Below, piece after piece: positions 22,937-34,800 of a stretch of DNA of 64,000 nt; the stretch's first letter is position 1; every line of letters starts with the position of its first letter. The notes under the pieces are model-generated. The model ran no database searches. It saw only the letters and a list, made by a program, of their open reading frames with translations, and had not been told where the DNA came from. The stretch comes from Scilla litardierei (taxonomy: Eukaryota > Streptophyta > Magnoliopsida > Asparagales > Asparagaceae). The stretch is taken from positions 34,620,418-34,684,417 of the forward strand of contig CM061132.1 of the NCBI GenBank assembly GCA_030789695.1, written 5' to 3'. Position numbers and translations under genes: made by a program.

Positions 22937-23249
22937 CATCAACTTAAGGGAGGGTGATGATGATGAAGTGGGTAGATAGTTCAACCTATGAAAAATTACT
23001 ATAACTGCTAGCAAAAGAGGTTACTAGGGAAGGTATAACCAAGAATGGAACACGAATTTCTAGACAAAGGTGAAGAGTTCAAAGAAAGTGATAAGGGTCG
23101 AGGAAGACCTAATGAAGATGGTAATAAGGACACTTTACCCGTATATCCAATACAGGTGAACACTCGAGACATCCCGTACTCGAGGTTAATTTGAGTATTT
23201 TATATTGTACACCCTGATCTTGCTATATTGTTCACGAGGTAGTTAGCGC
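22937..23249. other. Leader of element A
   Basis: No gene or clear motif is seen between the primer-site region and the shared module. The region next to the primer site resembles C (ctcgtgaaca-tatag) and then diverges. Confidence 0.5.
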
Positions 23250-23272
23250 GGACCTGCGTGGGCCACCAAACT
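23250..23272 (-). promoter_or_regulatory. Primer-site region of A
   Basis: Directly after the 5' LTR on the minus strand comes tttggtggcccacgcaggtc, shared with C (35119) and, in a variant, with B (27141). The priming tRNA could not be assigned; it is not the usual initiator-Met site. Confidence 0.6.
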
Positions 23273-26200
23273 TGTAACGACCCGCTCCCGGGGGCCCGTT
23301 ACTTATTTGATATTTACGCAGGTCCTGCAGGTTACCAGTGAAAACAAAATAGCCACGATGCAGAGATGTACAAAAATACCCAAATAGTGTCCAATTATTA
23401 CAATCCATAATGTACAAGATGTCCCAACAAATATACATGAAAGAAGAAAAGTACATAAGCGAAAATAACTCTGGAAGCTGCGATCGAATTCTGGCGCTAT
23501 TAGCTCAAGAGCATCTATATTCATCTGTACGTCGTCTGCGGTGCCACGGAGATGGAACCGTAGGTAAGTCACAACAATTCTAAATATAGAAAAGAAGCAG
23601 TGCACAAGTATGACAAAAGTAACTACGTACAAGCAGACCATAGTGAAAAGTAAAGTACTGAGCAAGAACTGTTCACAACTGAAAAGTAAAGGTAAACTGA
23701 ACTGAAAGGAGAGAACCAACTGTACGGTGGTAGTGCAAGTGTAAAGCAGGCTAGGCAAGTGAAACATACTACTGCTGTAGCTAAAAGTACGACAAGTAAA
23801 GTACTGGTGACTGTACAAGTGTAGTAAGTAACGTGCATGAAAAACGTAAAGTAAAGGTGACTGTAGTGAGTAAAGTAAAAGTGACTGTGCAAAAGTAACT
23901 ACACTACGTGACTCAAGTCGGAGAGTACAATATGTGACCATTGAGTTCATCTCTTGCCTGGACGCGACCCAGACGAAAGCCAAAAACACAGGCAGCAGGA
24001 CATGTATTTTGCCAAAACCCAGGCAGCAGGACGGTATGCCGTAACACAGGCAGCAGGACGGTGTGCCGTAACACAGGCAGCAGGACGGGAAGATTGAACT
24101 CCAGTCACTCTCATACTCTCTCAAACTATGAGTTACCCCAAAACCCCAGTGAAATGTCAATTGTTCTGTGTACATGTTTTATACGGGATGTTCCACAAGA
24201 TGTTTCATGAGATGTTCCACTAGATATTCCACAAGATATTCCACAACAAGTTTCACAAGATGTTCCATACGGTGTATCACATGTTAGTCAACCCAAGTCC
24301 ACTGGTTGACTTTCTCTTTGAAAACCAGAGGGTGGTAACTCATTCCAAAGCTGACTGTGCCAAAGCGAACTGAGGATAAAGACAAGTCCAACAACAGTAA
24401 TACCGATTCCATGCTTCGAGCATGTAGAAGTATTGTTTAGCACACAATTTACCCAAGTTGATGGTTGTGTTTAACAACCACCAAAGTTGAAAGTTGGCAA
24501 AGTAATCTATAGTTGATTACTTTCCTATTAGATTAGGTTTCTAGTTCGGTTCAAGTCAAGTAGCCGTTCTGAGGCTATAGATAGTGTTCCTAAGTTCATA
24601 CGGGGACACTTACTAATTTTCTAACATTAGAATTAGTCGTGACTTACTGATTTTGAGATTGACGTAGCAAACCGGAATTGAATTTAAGACTTCCACGGAA
24701 GCTGGTGCTCAAGAATTTGTACCTGCAAAACACAAGAACAATTGGTTACAGAACACCTATTTTCTACCTATTTAACTTAACGTATTTGATTTTATAATCG
24801 ATTGAAACGGTGTCGGAAAGCAGTCTAAATTTTTCTATAGCCTAGATATGATGAAAATAATTTTACTGCAGGAGGAAATATTTTTCTGAAGCTCCTAGGT
24901 ATCTTTATAATTTTTAAAAGCTCAAAAATAATTTAAAAACTATTTTTCAATTAGTAACGTATTTATTCAAACATTTATTCTGGATGCAATCTGCATCGGA
25001 ATGGTTCAAGTGAGCTGTCAAAATGACCGTATCGAAGAGTACTATAGCATATATTTTTCTCACGTACTAGTGTATGTGAAAATATCAAGTTACGGGTTTT
25101 CAAACGAAAATCACGTATTTAATTTTTAGGGTTAAAAATTAATATTGGAAAAACTAAGCATCTGATCGAGATGAAACTAGTGCCATTAGGTCCAGAATAT
25201 CATTTCTGATTTTCTGGAGCTAGCCGTGTATTTTTCTGACCATTATATAATTTATTATTAATAAAAAACCAATAAAACCATTTTATTTAATTTTTAAAAT
25301 ACGGAAATACGCATTTAATTTCGTAAATACGTTATTATAAGGTATACCTCTTCGTTTCCCCCTCCCCGCGTACCCCTTCACATGCATGCAACGACGAGCT
25401 CGGGGGCTTCGTCGTCGGTGGCGAGGCGGCGACGGTCGTCGGGCGGTGCAGCAGCGAGGACATGCGGCGGTTGACGGCGACGTGGCGAGGACGGCGGCGG
25501 CGGAGCAGTACGAGCAGGAGGGCGTTGCACGAGGGGTTTCATCATCGGAGATCGGAGAGGGGAAGCGGTGGCGTTCCGTCGAGGGTGGTGGCGTGTGCAG
25601 CTGAGGCTCGGGAGCTCGAAGGTAGTCGGGCTTCGCTCTCGGAGGTGGCGAGGCCGTCGGTGAGGCGGGCTCGTCGCGCTTCAGGCTGTGTACAGTGGTG
25701 AGGCGTCGAGAGGGGCGGGGTGCTGCTGGGTCGCCGTCGACGGCGAGCGTGGGGAGCGGCGGGTCTCCTTCGAGCTGCTGCTCGTCGGCGATAACGGCGC
25801 ATCGACGGTGCACCATCGAGGGGTGAGAGAGAGCGAGAGTGTGGGTCTGCCTGAGCTTGGGTCGGGGTGGCGGAGCGGGCGGCGGTCTTTGGGCTGCACG
25901 GCGTCTTCTTCGACCTGTCGAAGCGGAGAGAAGGCGGGGGTCTCGCAGCAGCCTACGACGGCGGCGACGTGCACGTGGTGTCGGGCTTTGGGCGTCGCTG
26001 ACGACGACATGGGGCCTCGTCCCTGCTGCTCCTTGATGTCGAACATCGGCGGTGGGTGCCGTGGGGTTACGACGATGAACGCGGAGCAGCGAGGCTTTGC
26101 TGCAGCTCGGAGCGTGGAGGGGTTGTTGGAGTTGTGTGCGGGCGGAGCCGTGGGCTTGCAGACGATGACGAGGGCGGAGGGTGTCGGAGTGAACGTGGGA

Positions 26201-26966
26201 GAGAGAGTTCAGTGAGGCGGGTTTAAATAATGAATAATACTAATATAATATTAAGAGGTATTTAATATGGTAATTAATGAGTTTGACTAAGTTTAGAATG
26301 TGATTAGGGTTGGTGGAGAGTTTGTGGAAAAATGGGCTAGACGTGATCCTCGTGGGCTACTATTAAGTTACGTAAATAATTAGGATAGGTAATTAACGTA
26401 AAATGGTAATTATTAATAAGTAAAAATCCCATTAGCAAAGGTAATTAGTGAAATACAAAACCGAAATTACGATTTTGCCCCTGACAGTAAACGTGTCCAA
26501 AAAATTACGAAAACATACTCACGGGATCGTATCGTCACGAGGATCATGAATACGAAGTCCGTTTCGGGGTTTGGGCTACGAAAGTACGTGTTTTCATCCA
26601 AAACGTTTAGGAAGCGGGTTTGCGGGTTCTCTATCGATTTGGCTTCAGAAAATTATGAAATTAATGTGGGAGGCCCTAAATGATCATAGAATGATACCGT
26701 AGAAGTTTGAAAACGTTTTGAAGATATTTGTATAGAAAATAAATTCATTAAGCCAAAACGACAATAACTGAAAACGAATTTTATCAGAAATGTTTTGAGT
26801 ATTTGATGAAATCCGATCTTACTAAAATACTTTATAACTACCCTGATACTTCAAAATATTTTTATAAGAAATTTTTGAAATCGTAAAACTCCTGACAAAC
26901 CATTATAAAATAGTTTAAAATTTGAAAATACGTGAATAGTTGAAATGAAAAATACGGACCGTTACA
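23273..26966 (-). repeat. 5' LTR of A (intact, 3694 bp)
   Basis: It is the full-length LTR, TGTAACGGTCCG...GGTCGTTACA on the minus strand. It holds a GC-rich island (about 25360-26190), the short acidic frame at about 23459-23541, and the 27-bp and 15-bp repeats. The target sequence of H is uninterrupted here near 26180. Confidence 0.93.
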
Positions 26967-26971
26967 TGTTG

Positions 26972-27140
26972 GTGGATGTTCTTTTATCTGCTTTATTATT
27001 GTTGTTGTTTCGTCGCAATGCAAGGACCTGCTACCTTTCGAAATTTTTACAGACGCTTATCAGACTGCAGCTTCACAGCTCCACGTCTGAGCGGACCTCC
27101 TCACGTCTCGCCTTCCATATTAGGGAAGCGGGGCGTGACA
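26972..27140 (+). repeat. 5' LTR of B, final part
   Basis: It continues the B LTR after element A and the TGTTG duplication (26967-26971). It ends GGGGCGTGACA and is followed at once by the primer-site region. Confidence 0.8.
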
Positions 27141-27278
27141 GGTTTTAGTGGTGGCCCATGCAGGTCCCTCTTTGCATCTGCGAAATATCGGAACAACAAT
27201 GATGATAATAACATCCAATTAATTATTCATAACATTCGAGTCATGATTAAGTCTAACCTGAACATTTCCTTGTCTTAG
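27141..27278 (+). promoter_or_regulatory. Primer-site region and leader of B
   Basis: It starts ggttttagtggtggcccatg and continues caggtcc, closely like the sites of A and C (ggtttggtggcccacgcagg). The gag ATG follows at 27279. The shared site supports B-type proteins acting on A and C. Confidence 0.6.
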
Positions 27279-28374
27279 ATGGCCGGTAGACGCATTACCC
27301 GAGGAGCTGGTAGTGGATCTGGAGCTGGTGGTGGAGCCGGACGTGTTGCAGATGCTAATAGAGAACCCACCACAGCTGAGATGATGAGGATGATGCATCA
27401 GATGAAGCAGGTTCAGCAGGGCATGCTTCAGAAGGCCCTTCGCTTCGAGCCGGGAGCGAAGCAGTTTCGGGAGCTGGGCCCGTCATATTTCACTGGGTCA
27501 GAAGGAGCATTAGATGCGGATGAATGGATGAAGAACACAGAGGATAACCTGCTTCTCTCGAAGGTTAACCCGGCTGGATGGGTTGACTTAGTGAAGAAGC
27601 AACTGAAGGACAATGCCCATAGTTGGTGGGAGTCAGAAGAGCAGATGTTGGTGAAGCCTATCCCCTGGGCCACTTTCAAGGCGAGATTTAATGATGAGTA
27701 TTTTCCTCGAGCTGCCAGGAGGGAGCTGATGCAGCAGTTCATAAATCTGAAGCAGGGGAATCTGACGGTGGATCGGTACCACCAAGAGTTCATGAGACTG
27801 AGTCGCTTTTCGCCGAAGATGGTGGAGACTGCTGAGGATCGAGCTCAGAGATTCTTACAGGGTTTATCTTTGGAGCTGCAAAGTCTGATTTCCTCTTCGG
27901 ACTTGGATTCTTACCAGAAGTTGTTGATCGCCGCCAAGAGGCAGGAGCTGATTGCCAATCAGAAGAGAGGGCAGTATTTAGGTGCTGGGAAGAGGCCTAT
28001 GGAGCAGGCCAGAACTGTGGTTAGGCCTGGGTTCAAGCCTAATCAGTCCGTGCAGTTTAAGAGGCCAGGTGGGCCTACTCCGAAGTTGTGCCATTTTTGT
28101 GGCAAGGTTAGTCATGTGAAGGATCAGTGTAGGAGATTCTTGGGCCAGTGCTTAGTTTGTGGGGACGCTACACATTTATTGAAGGACTGTCTGAGAGCTA
28201 AGCAACCGTGGAAGGCACCATATGGAGTTCAGCAGCAGAGAGCTCCAGTGGCTGCCGGACGTGGAGCGCCTCTCATTCTCCAGAAGCAGACTTTCCAGCA
28301 GGTCGTTCAGCCTAGGAGGCAATCTTTCACGATGACTGCAGTTGAGGCAGAGACTGAGGACGGAGTTATTGCAG
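27279..28374 (+). CDS. gag: Gag of chromovirus B (exon 1 of gag-pol)
   Basis: The gag capsid/nucleocapsid protein packages element RNA. The ATG at 27279 is the first after the primer site and opens a Gly/Ala-rich N-terminus. The retrotransposon gag core is seen at about residues 60-220 (YFTGSEGALDADEWMKN, WATFKARFNDEYFP). Two CCHC zinc knuckles follow near residues 267-310 (CHFCGKVSHVKDQC and CLVCGDATHLLKDC). The frame runs on to a stop at 28421, but conserved homology ends at a GT at 28375 and resumes at 28459, so I end the exon at 28374. No disabling change is visible in this exon. Confidence 0.88.
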
Positions 28375-28458
28375 GTAACTTCTATACTAGTCACCCTTAT
28401 TTATGCATTATATTTGATTAGTTAGATCCATGTTAATCTAGTTGCATGTTACCCTTAG
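28375..28458 (+). other. Predicted intron 1 in B gag-pol (84 nt)
   Basis: GCAG|GTAACT at the donor and CCCTTAG|GTGTCG at the acceptor bound an AT-rich stretch with an in-frame stop (28419-28421) and no retroelement homology. Removing it keeps phase (one base of a Gly codon before, two after), and the next codons enter the protease region directly. Confidence 0.75.
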
Positions 28459-30884
28459 GTGTCGTCTTAGTTTCATCTCACCCGGCCTTAACCCTGTTCG
28501 ATTCTGGAGCTTCCATGTGCATCCTATCTCGGAAGTTCGTAGTCGAACACTCGATACCCACCTATACACTTCCCAAGTGTTGGAACATTATAACTGGGAA
28601 TGGTGTAGTGAAGGTTGCACTGGGATGTAAATCGTGCCCGTTGGTGATTAGTGGACACGAACTTTACGCTGATTTCATCGTCCACGACCTACCCAACTTT
28701 GATGCTATTCTCGGCATTGACTGGTTAGGAGCTTTTTATGCCACGATCGACTGTCACTGGAAGAAAGTGGTGTTCGAAATTCCTGACCACCCAGTGTTCG
28801 AGTTTGTCGGCGGAGGACGTTCGCTTGGACCTGTCAAGTTCCGAGCACAGCCTTACCGATTGACCGTTGCATCTATGATTGCTGAACCAGAGAAGCCTGC
28901 AGTAGTGAGAGATTTTGAAGACGTCTTCCCTGAAGACATTTCTGGACTACCGCCCGATCGAGCGTTGGAGTTCAGCATCGATCTTATGCCAGGAGCTCAA
29001 CCGATTTCGAAGGCACCGTACCGTATGGCTCCTGCAGAATTAGAAGAGTTGAGGAAGTAGTTAGATGAGCTACTGCAGAAGGGTTTCATTCATCCCAGCG
29101 TATCTCCCTGGGGTGCACCCCTCTTGCTGGTAAAGAAGAAGGATGGATCGAGGAGAATGTGCACTGATTATCGGGAGTTGAATCAGATCACAGTGAAGAA
29201 CAAGTACCCGCTGCCCCGCATTGATGATATCTTCGATCAGCTTGGTGGATCGAGGGTATTTTTGAAGTTGGATCTCCGGAGCGGATACCATCAAATCAGA
29301 GTCAAGAAGGAAGATGTGCTCAAGACCGCTTTTCAGACTAAGTATGGGCATTATGAGTTCGTTGTCATGCCGTTCGGTGTGACCAACGCTCCTACTGTGT
29401 TCATGAATCTCATGAACCTTATCTTTTACGACTTCCTTGACAAGTTCGTGGTGATTTTCATAGACGACATCTTGGTATACTCGAAGAGCAAGGAGGAGCA
29501 TGCAGAACATTTGAAGATGGTGTTGGAGACGCTACGTCACCATAGACTGTATGCCAAGTACAGCAAATGCGAATTCTGGTTGGACAGAATTGCATTTCTT
29601 GGACATGTAGTATCAGGAGCTGGTATCTCAGTGGATCCGGAGAAGGTCAAAGCAGTCAGTGAATGGCCTACACCTCGATCGGCATCGGACATCAAGAGTT
29701 TCCTTGGATTGGCTGGATACTACCGCAGATTTATCAAGGATTTCTCGAGGATAGCTGAGCCGATGACGAGACTAACAAGGAAGGATATTAAGTTCTGTTG
29801 GTCAGACTCTTGTGAGCAAGCCTTTTCTACCTTGAAGGAGAGGTTAACGTCTGCACTAGTCTTAGCTATTCCGGACAGAAGCGGAGGCTTCGAGATTTTC
29901 TGCGATGCATCGGGCAAGGGACTTGGATGCGTTCTACACCAGCACAATCATGTGGTCGCATATGCTTCGCGACAATTGAAGGTCCATGAGAAGAATTATC
30001 CGACCCACGACTTGGAGCTAGTCGCTGTCATCTTTGCATTGAAGATCTGGCGACATTTCTTACTGAGTGAGAAAGTGAAAATCTTCACTGATCACAAAAG
30101 TTTGAAATATATATTTACTCAGAGGGAGCTGAATATGAGACATCGCAGATGGTTGGAATTGATGGCAGACTACGACATCGATCTTCAGTATCATCCAGAA
30201 AAGGTGAATGTCGTACCGGATGCCTTGAGTCGACTGCCCGAAGTGATGATTCTCACGGCTCAGTGGAGATTGCAGCAGGATCTGCGAAGGATGAATGTTG
30301 AAGCTGTACTACAGGGAGTCACATCATCATTGATGAACATGCAGATTCAATCGACGATCGTGGATCGAATCAAGACTGCTCAAGCGGGAGATGCTAACTT
30401 GAAGAAGATCAGAGCGCAAGTTGAAGCAGGACTTCGGACAGATTTTCTGATTCACGAGGATGGGTCTTTGAGATATGGTAGCAGGATCTGCGTACCTGCG
30501 GGAGATATCAGAGAGGAGTTGATGAATGAGGCTCACAGTTCGCCTTATTCTATTCATCCCGGGGGTACTAAGATGTACAAGGATCTTCGACAGAATTTTT
30601 GGTGTCATGGGATGAAGAGAAGTGTGGCACGTAGCGTTGCCAAGTGCCTTGTGTGTCAGCAAGTGAAGGCTGAACACCATCGCACTGCTGGATTACTACA
30701 ACCTCTGCCGATTCCGGAGTGGAAGTGGCAGCACATCACGATGGACTTCGTGACTGGCTTACCTCGGAGCACCAAGCAAAATGACGCGATCTGGGTCATC
30801 GTTGATCGATTGACCAAGTCCGCACACTTTATACCTTTCCGATTTAGGCAATCCACAGAGATATTAGCGAGGAAGTATATGGAG
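28459..30884 (+). pseudogene. pol: Pol of chromovirus B: protease, reverse transcriptase, RNase H, integrase start (one nonsense codon)
   Basis: The domains are in Ty3/gypsy order. Protease is at LFDSGASMCILS (about 28495). Reverse transcriptase starts near 29060 and carries [11 protein letters not shown] (about 29450). RNase H has [15 protein letters not shown] and [13 protein letters not shown]. The integrase zinc finger is H-H-C-C with CLVCQQVK at about 30640, and the first catalytic Asp is in [10 protein letters not shown] (about 30740). The frame is open throughout except for a TAG at 29058-29060 where relatives carry Gln, between protease and reverse transcriptase. It reads on to a GT donor at 30885. 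The parts match the Tekay/Del chromovirus lineage. Confidence 0.88.
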
Positions 30885-30953
30885 GTAATGACCTAACTCA
30901 TGCCTTTATAATTTCCTTCTGGTACAAGTCGTGATGTGAATTATGTCGTGTAG
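30885..30953 (+). other. Predicted intron 2 in B pol, inside the integrase (69 nt)
   Basis: ATGGAG|GTAATG at the donor and GTCGTGTAG|GAAATC at the acceptor bound a T-rich 69-nt stretch with in-frame stops. The conserved integrase sequence is interrupted exactly here and resumes in phase at 30954 with EIVRLHGVP. Confidence 0.75.
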
Positions 30954-31281
30954 GAAATCGTGCGTTTACATGGAGTCCCTGTGAGCATTGTATCAGATCG
31001 TGATACGCGATTCACATCTCAGTTCTGGAAAAGTCTGCAGACTAATCTGGGTACCAGTCTGAAGTTCAGTGCTGCGTATCACCTGCAGACGGATGGACAG
31101 TCAGAGCGTACCATTCAGATCTTGGAGGATATGCTGAGAGCATGCATGTTGGATCTCAAGGGTTCATGGGAGGATCATTTACACCTGGTGGAGTTTTCCT
31201 ACAACAACAGCTACCAGGCGAGCATTGGCATGGCGCCATTTGCTGCTCTCTACGGGAGAAAATGTCGATCGCCACTGAGTT
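30954..31281 (+). CDS. pol: Integrase core of B (3' exon, cut by the gap)
   Basis: It contains the second catalytic Asp in [10 protein letters not shown] and the third acidic residue in the [13 protein letters not shown] segment, then YGRKCRSPL at the gap edge. The C-terminal integrase part, the expected chromodomain and the 3' LTR are not visible because of the 500-N gap that starts at 31282. It continues the frame of the preceding exon after intron 2. Confidence 0.85.
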
Positions 31282-31781
31282 NNNNNNNNNNNNNNNNNNN
31301 NNNNNNNNNNNNNNNNNNNNNNNNNNNNNNNNNNNNNNNNNNNNNNNNNNNNNNNNNNNNNNNNNNNNNNNNNNNNNNNNNNNNNNNNNNNNNNNNNNNN
31401 NNNNNNNNNNNNNNNNNNNNNNNNNNNNNNNNNNNNNNNNNNNNNNNNNNNNNNNNNNNNNNNNNNNNNNNNNNNNNNNNNNNNNNNNNNNNNNNNNNNN
31501 NNNNNNNNNNNNNNNNNNNNNNNNNNNNNNNNNNNNNNNNNNNNNNNNNNNNNNNNNNNNNNNNNNNNNNNNNNNNNNNNNNNNNNNNNNNNNNNNNNNN
31601 NNNNNNNNNNNNNNNNNNNNNNNNNNNNNNNNNNNNNNNNNNNNNNNNNNNNNNNNNNNNNNNNNNNNNNNNNNNNNNNNNNNNNNNNNNNNNNNNNNNN
31701 NNNNNNNNNNNNNNNNNNNNNNNNNNNNNNNNNNNNNNNNNNNNNNNNNNNNNNNNNNNNNNNNNNNNNNNNNNNNNNNNN
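31282..31781. other. Assembly gap of exactly 500 N
   Basis: The round length suggests a placeholder. Element B (plus strand) enters on the left without its integrase end or 3' LTR, and element E (minus strand) leaves on the right without its integrase end or 3' LTR. Real missing sequence is therefore probably several kilobases. Open frames across the Ns are artefacts. Confidence 0.95.
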
Positions 31782-31804
31782 TCGGCCTCGACCCATTTGG
31801 TAAA
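31782..31804 (-). pseudogene. Integrase fragment of E left of element C
   Basis: On the minus strand these bases read FTKWVEAE, the direct continuation of the integrase that stops at 49099 (VAVDYFT). Bases 31800-31804 (GTAAA) are the left target duplication of C. Confidence 0.8.
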
Positions 31805-34800
31805 TGTAACGGCCTGTTTTCATCAAGACAAACTATTTACGTATTTGACCAATTTTTAAAATTTTAAACTATTTTATAATGGTTTGTTAGTAGTTTTACT
31901 GATTTCAAAAATTTCTTATAAAAATATTTTGAAGTACCAGACTAGTCATGGAGTATTTTAGCAAGGTCGGATTTCATCAAATACTCAAAACGTTTCTGAT
32001 AAAATTCATTTTCAGTTATTACCGTTTTGGCTTAATAAATTTATTTTCTATTCAAACACTTTCAAAACATTTTCAAACTCATGCAGTAGCATCCTATGAT
32101 CATTTAGGGCCTCCCACATTAATTTCATAATTTTCGGATATCATTTCAGTAGAGAACCCGCAAACCCGCTTTCCAAACGTTTTGGCCAAAAAGTAGTATC
32201 CCCGTAACCCAAACCCTGAAACGGACTTCGTATTCGCCATCCTCGCGATGATACGATCCCGTGGGTATGTTTTGGTAATTTTTCGGACACGTTTACTAGT
32301 AGGGGCAAAATCGTAATTTCGTTTTTGTATTTGACAAAATACTTTCACTAATGGATTTTACTTATTACTAATTACATTTCTAACTATGCTAATTACCCCC
32401 TAATTACCTATTCTAACCACTCGCGTAACCCCCCACGTTTAAACGTGGTGCATGCATTTTTCCCCCTTTAAAACTTAGTCTAAAGTTTTCATTAAATACT
32501 ACCTAACACTATTAATTAGCTTTGACTAATGATAATTAATTATCTATAAAATTAACTCCTAATATCTCTCTCCCTCTCAGTTTCCTCTCCCCCTCTCTTT
32601 CTTCCCCGTTCGAAAACACCCATCCACGCACGCCCGCATGCTGCTCGCTCCCCACGTTCACGCTCGACGTACAACCCCGCCCTCACGGCACCATCTCGAC
32701 ACCGCCGGAGCTCTCTCCGAGCTCAACTCACGGCGAAGCACTCCCTCGAGCTATCACCTTCGACCTCCTCCCCTCGGAGCCCCGTCGCAGACCCTCCGCC
32801 TGCAACGACATCACCGCCGCCCCTCCGAGCTCGACCGCTGCCCACCACCAAACCCACGCCTCCGAGCTCCCCGAGTCGCCACCGGAGCAACCCGACAACG
32901 CCCTCCCCGTCGACAGGAGCTGCTCCCCGAGCCCGCCTCCGACGAACAGAGCAGCCCCACACATCCTCCGTCGCTCCCCGTCGACAGGAGCTGCTCCCCG
33001 AGCTCTCGAAGCTCCGACGATCGCCCCGATAGCTGCTGCTGTCGATTCCGCCTGCTCCCGTCGCCGTGAACCGCCCCCACGCCGCAGCAGCTGCTGCCTC
33101 CGACGAGCAGCAACGTCGACGAGGCCCCTCGCCCAGCTCGTTCACCGCCTGCACGAAGACGCCGAGGCCCGCCGTCGCTCGCGCTGCTCCGAGTGCCCGC
33201 CGGCGACCAACTCGCCCGCCACCGCCTCCTCGAAGCACCCCAAGCCCATTCGACGGCCACCCCCGCTGTCACATGCACGAAGAAAACGGTGGGTGCGAGA
33301 AGAACTCGCAGTGGCAAACTCGTAAATACGAGGAAATCTCGTAATTTCGTATTATTAAAATAATTATACTAGTATTTAATGGTTTAAAATCCATAACTAA
33401 TTATACAGGGCCCAGAAAAATGTGTGGATAGCTCCAGAAAATCAAAAACGACATTTCGGATCCAATGGCGCTAGTCTCACTGCGATCAGACGCCTACTTA
33501 TTCCGGAATGATTTTTCGAACTTAAAGATTTAATAGGTATAAATCTTTCTAAAATTCGTAACTCGCTGATTTTACGTACACTAATATTTGATAAAATTAT
33601 ATGTGATAATAGACTTCGAGACGGTCATTTTGACTGTTCACTCAAGTCATTCCGACTTGTATTGCTCCCGTAAGAAATTACGGAAGATACGCGTAACTTA
33701 AATAATCTGGGTTTTTAAACTATTTTGAGTTTCTAAAAATTATAAAAATTACTATGGACTGCAGAAAAATATTTCTTCCTGCAGTAAAACTATTTTTATC
33801 CTATATAGCCTACATAAAAATTTAGAACGCTTTTCGATACCGTTTCAACAGTTTTAAAAATCAAAACAACCAAGTTAAATAAATAAGAAATAGTGTATTC
33901 TCTAACTAATTGTTATTGTATTTGCAGGCATCGAATCTCGTGCATCCGCACTAGATCCAGTCTCGGCCCACTACCATCATCTCGAAGATTGTAAGTCACA
34001 GTAAATTCTAACTTTAGAAATCTAGATAGTGTACTTATTGGAAACACCGCATGCTCGAAGCATGGATCGGTACCTTAGTTATTGGACTTCAAACATTGCT
34101 CAGGACTGACATTCTCTCTTGAGGTTTCTGCCTTGACTTTTCAACAAGCAAAGATCTTTAGAGTATCGTTAAACGCGTATGAACCTAGTCTCGGAACAGT
34201 TATTGTCCTGAACAGATTGACATGCTTGATAGAAAGATTGTAACTGGATATGTGAGAACAGTAAATGACTCGTAAAACTGCAAAGAACGGTAACCTGCAC
34301 AGACACTTGGGTTTTTGGGGTAACTTATAATTGCGGAAGTGCGGGAGCGACTAGTCCAGACTTTGTTGTCACCGTGCGGGTTCTAGCAACCCATAACAGT
34401 GCCGGTGACAACCATCACAGATCACAGATCACAGATTATTGCACAGTACTCAGAGAATTGGTTCGCCCGGGTAGCACCCGCGGCAAGAGTTGGCCTCTTG
34501 GTTGCTCACTGTACTTCCCGCTATAAGTCACGAACTAGAATAGGCACAAGTACTCTCATTATTGCTATAGTCATTGCTATCGTCATGGTTATTCTTGTAC
34601 GTCACTAGTCATACTCGCTTGGTCACCTTTACTTTACTTGTCACCCTTGCATGCTTGACTTGATGTACTTTACTTATCGCACTTGCAAGCTTGTCTGTCC
34701 TTACTTTACTTTCCGCACTTGTTTACTCTAGCCTGCTCCATATTTGTGCACTCCTCTTTTTCTATTGCTAGAATTGTTGTGACTTACCTTCGGTTCCATT

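Larger units (their letters stand above)
8467..26966 (-). mobile_element. Element A: non-autonomous Tekay-like LTR retrotransposon, inserted in the B LTR
   Basis: Both ends are TGTAACG...CGTTACA, flanked by TGTTG. Two LTRs of about 3.7 kb (8467-21132 interrupted by H, and 23273-26966) enclose an internal region of only about 2.1 kb. The primer-site region lies left of the right LTR and the polypurine tract right of the left LTR, so A reads on the minus strand. No gag, protease, reverse transcriptase or integrase is present. Instead the internal region has a module shared with C and H, a second polypurine-like tract, and a gene-like unit with a hydrophobic ORF. Mobilisation in trans by a B-like element is inferred. 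Confidence 0.9.

Noticed and set aside
30960..31867. Open frames spanning the N gap
   Set aside because: Ns were translated as X; the frames have no meaning across the gap.
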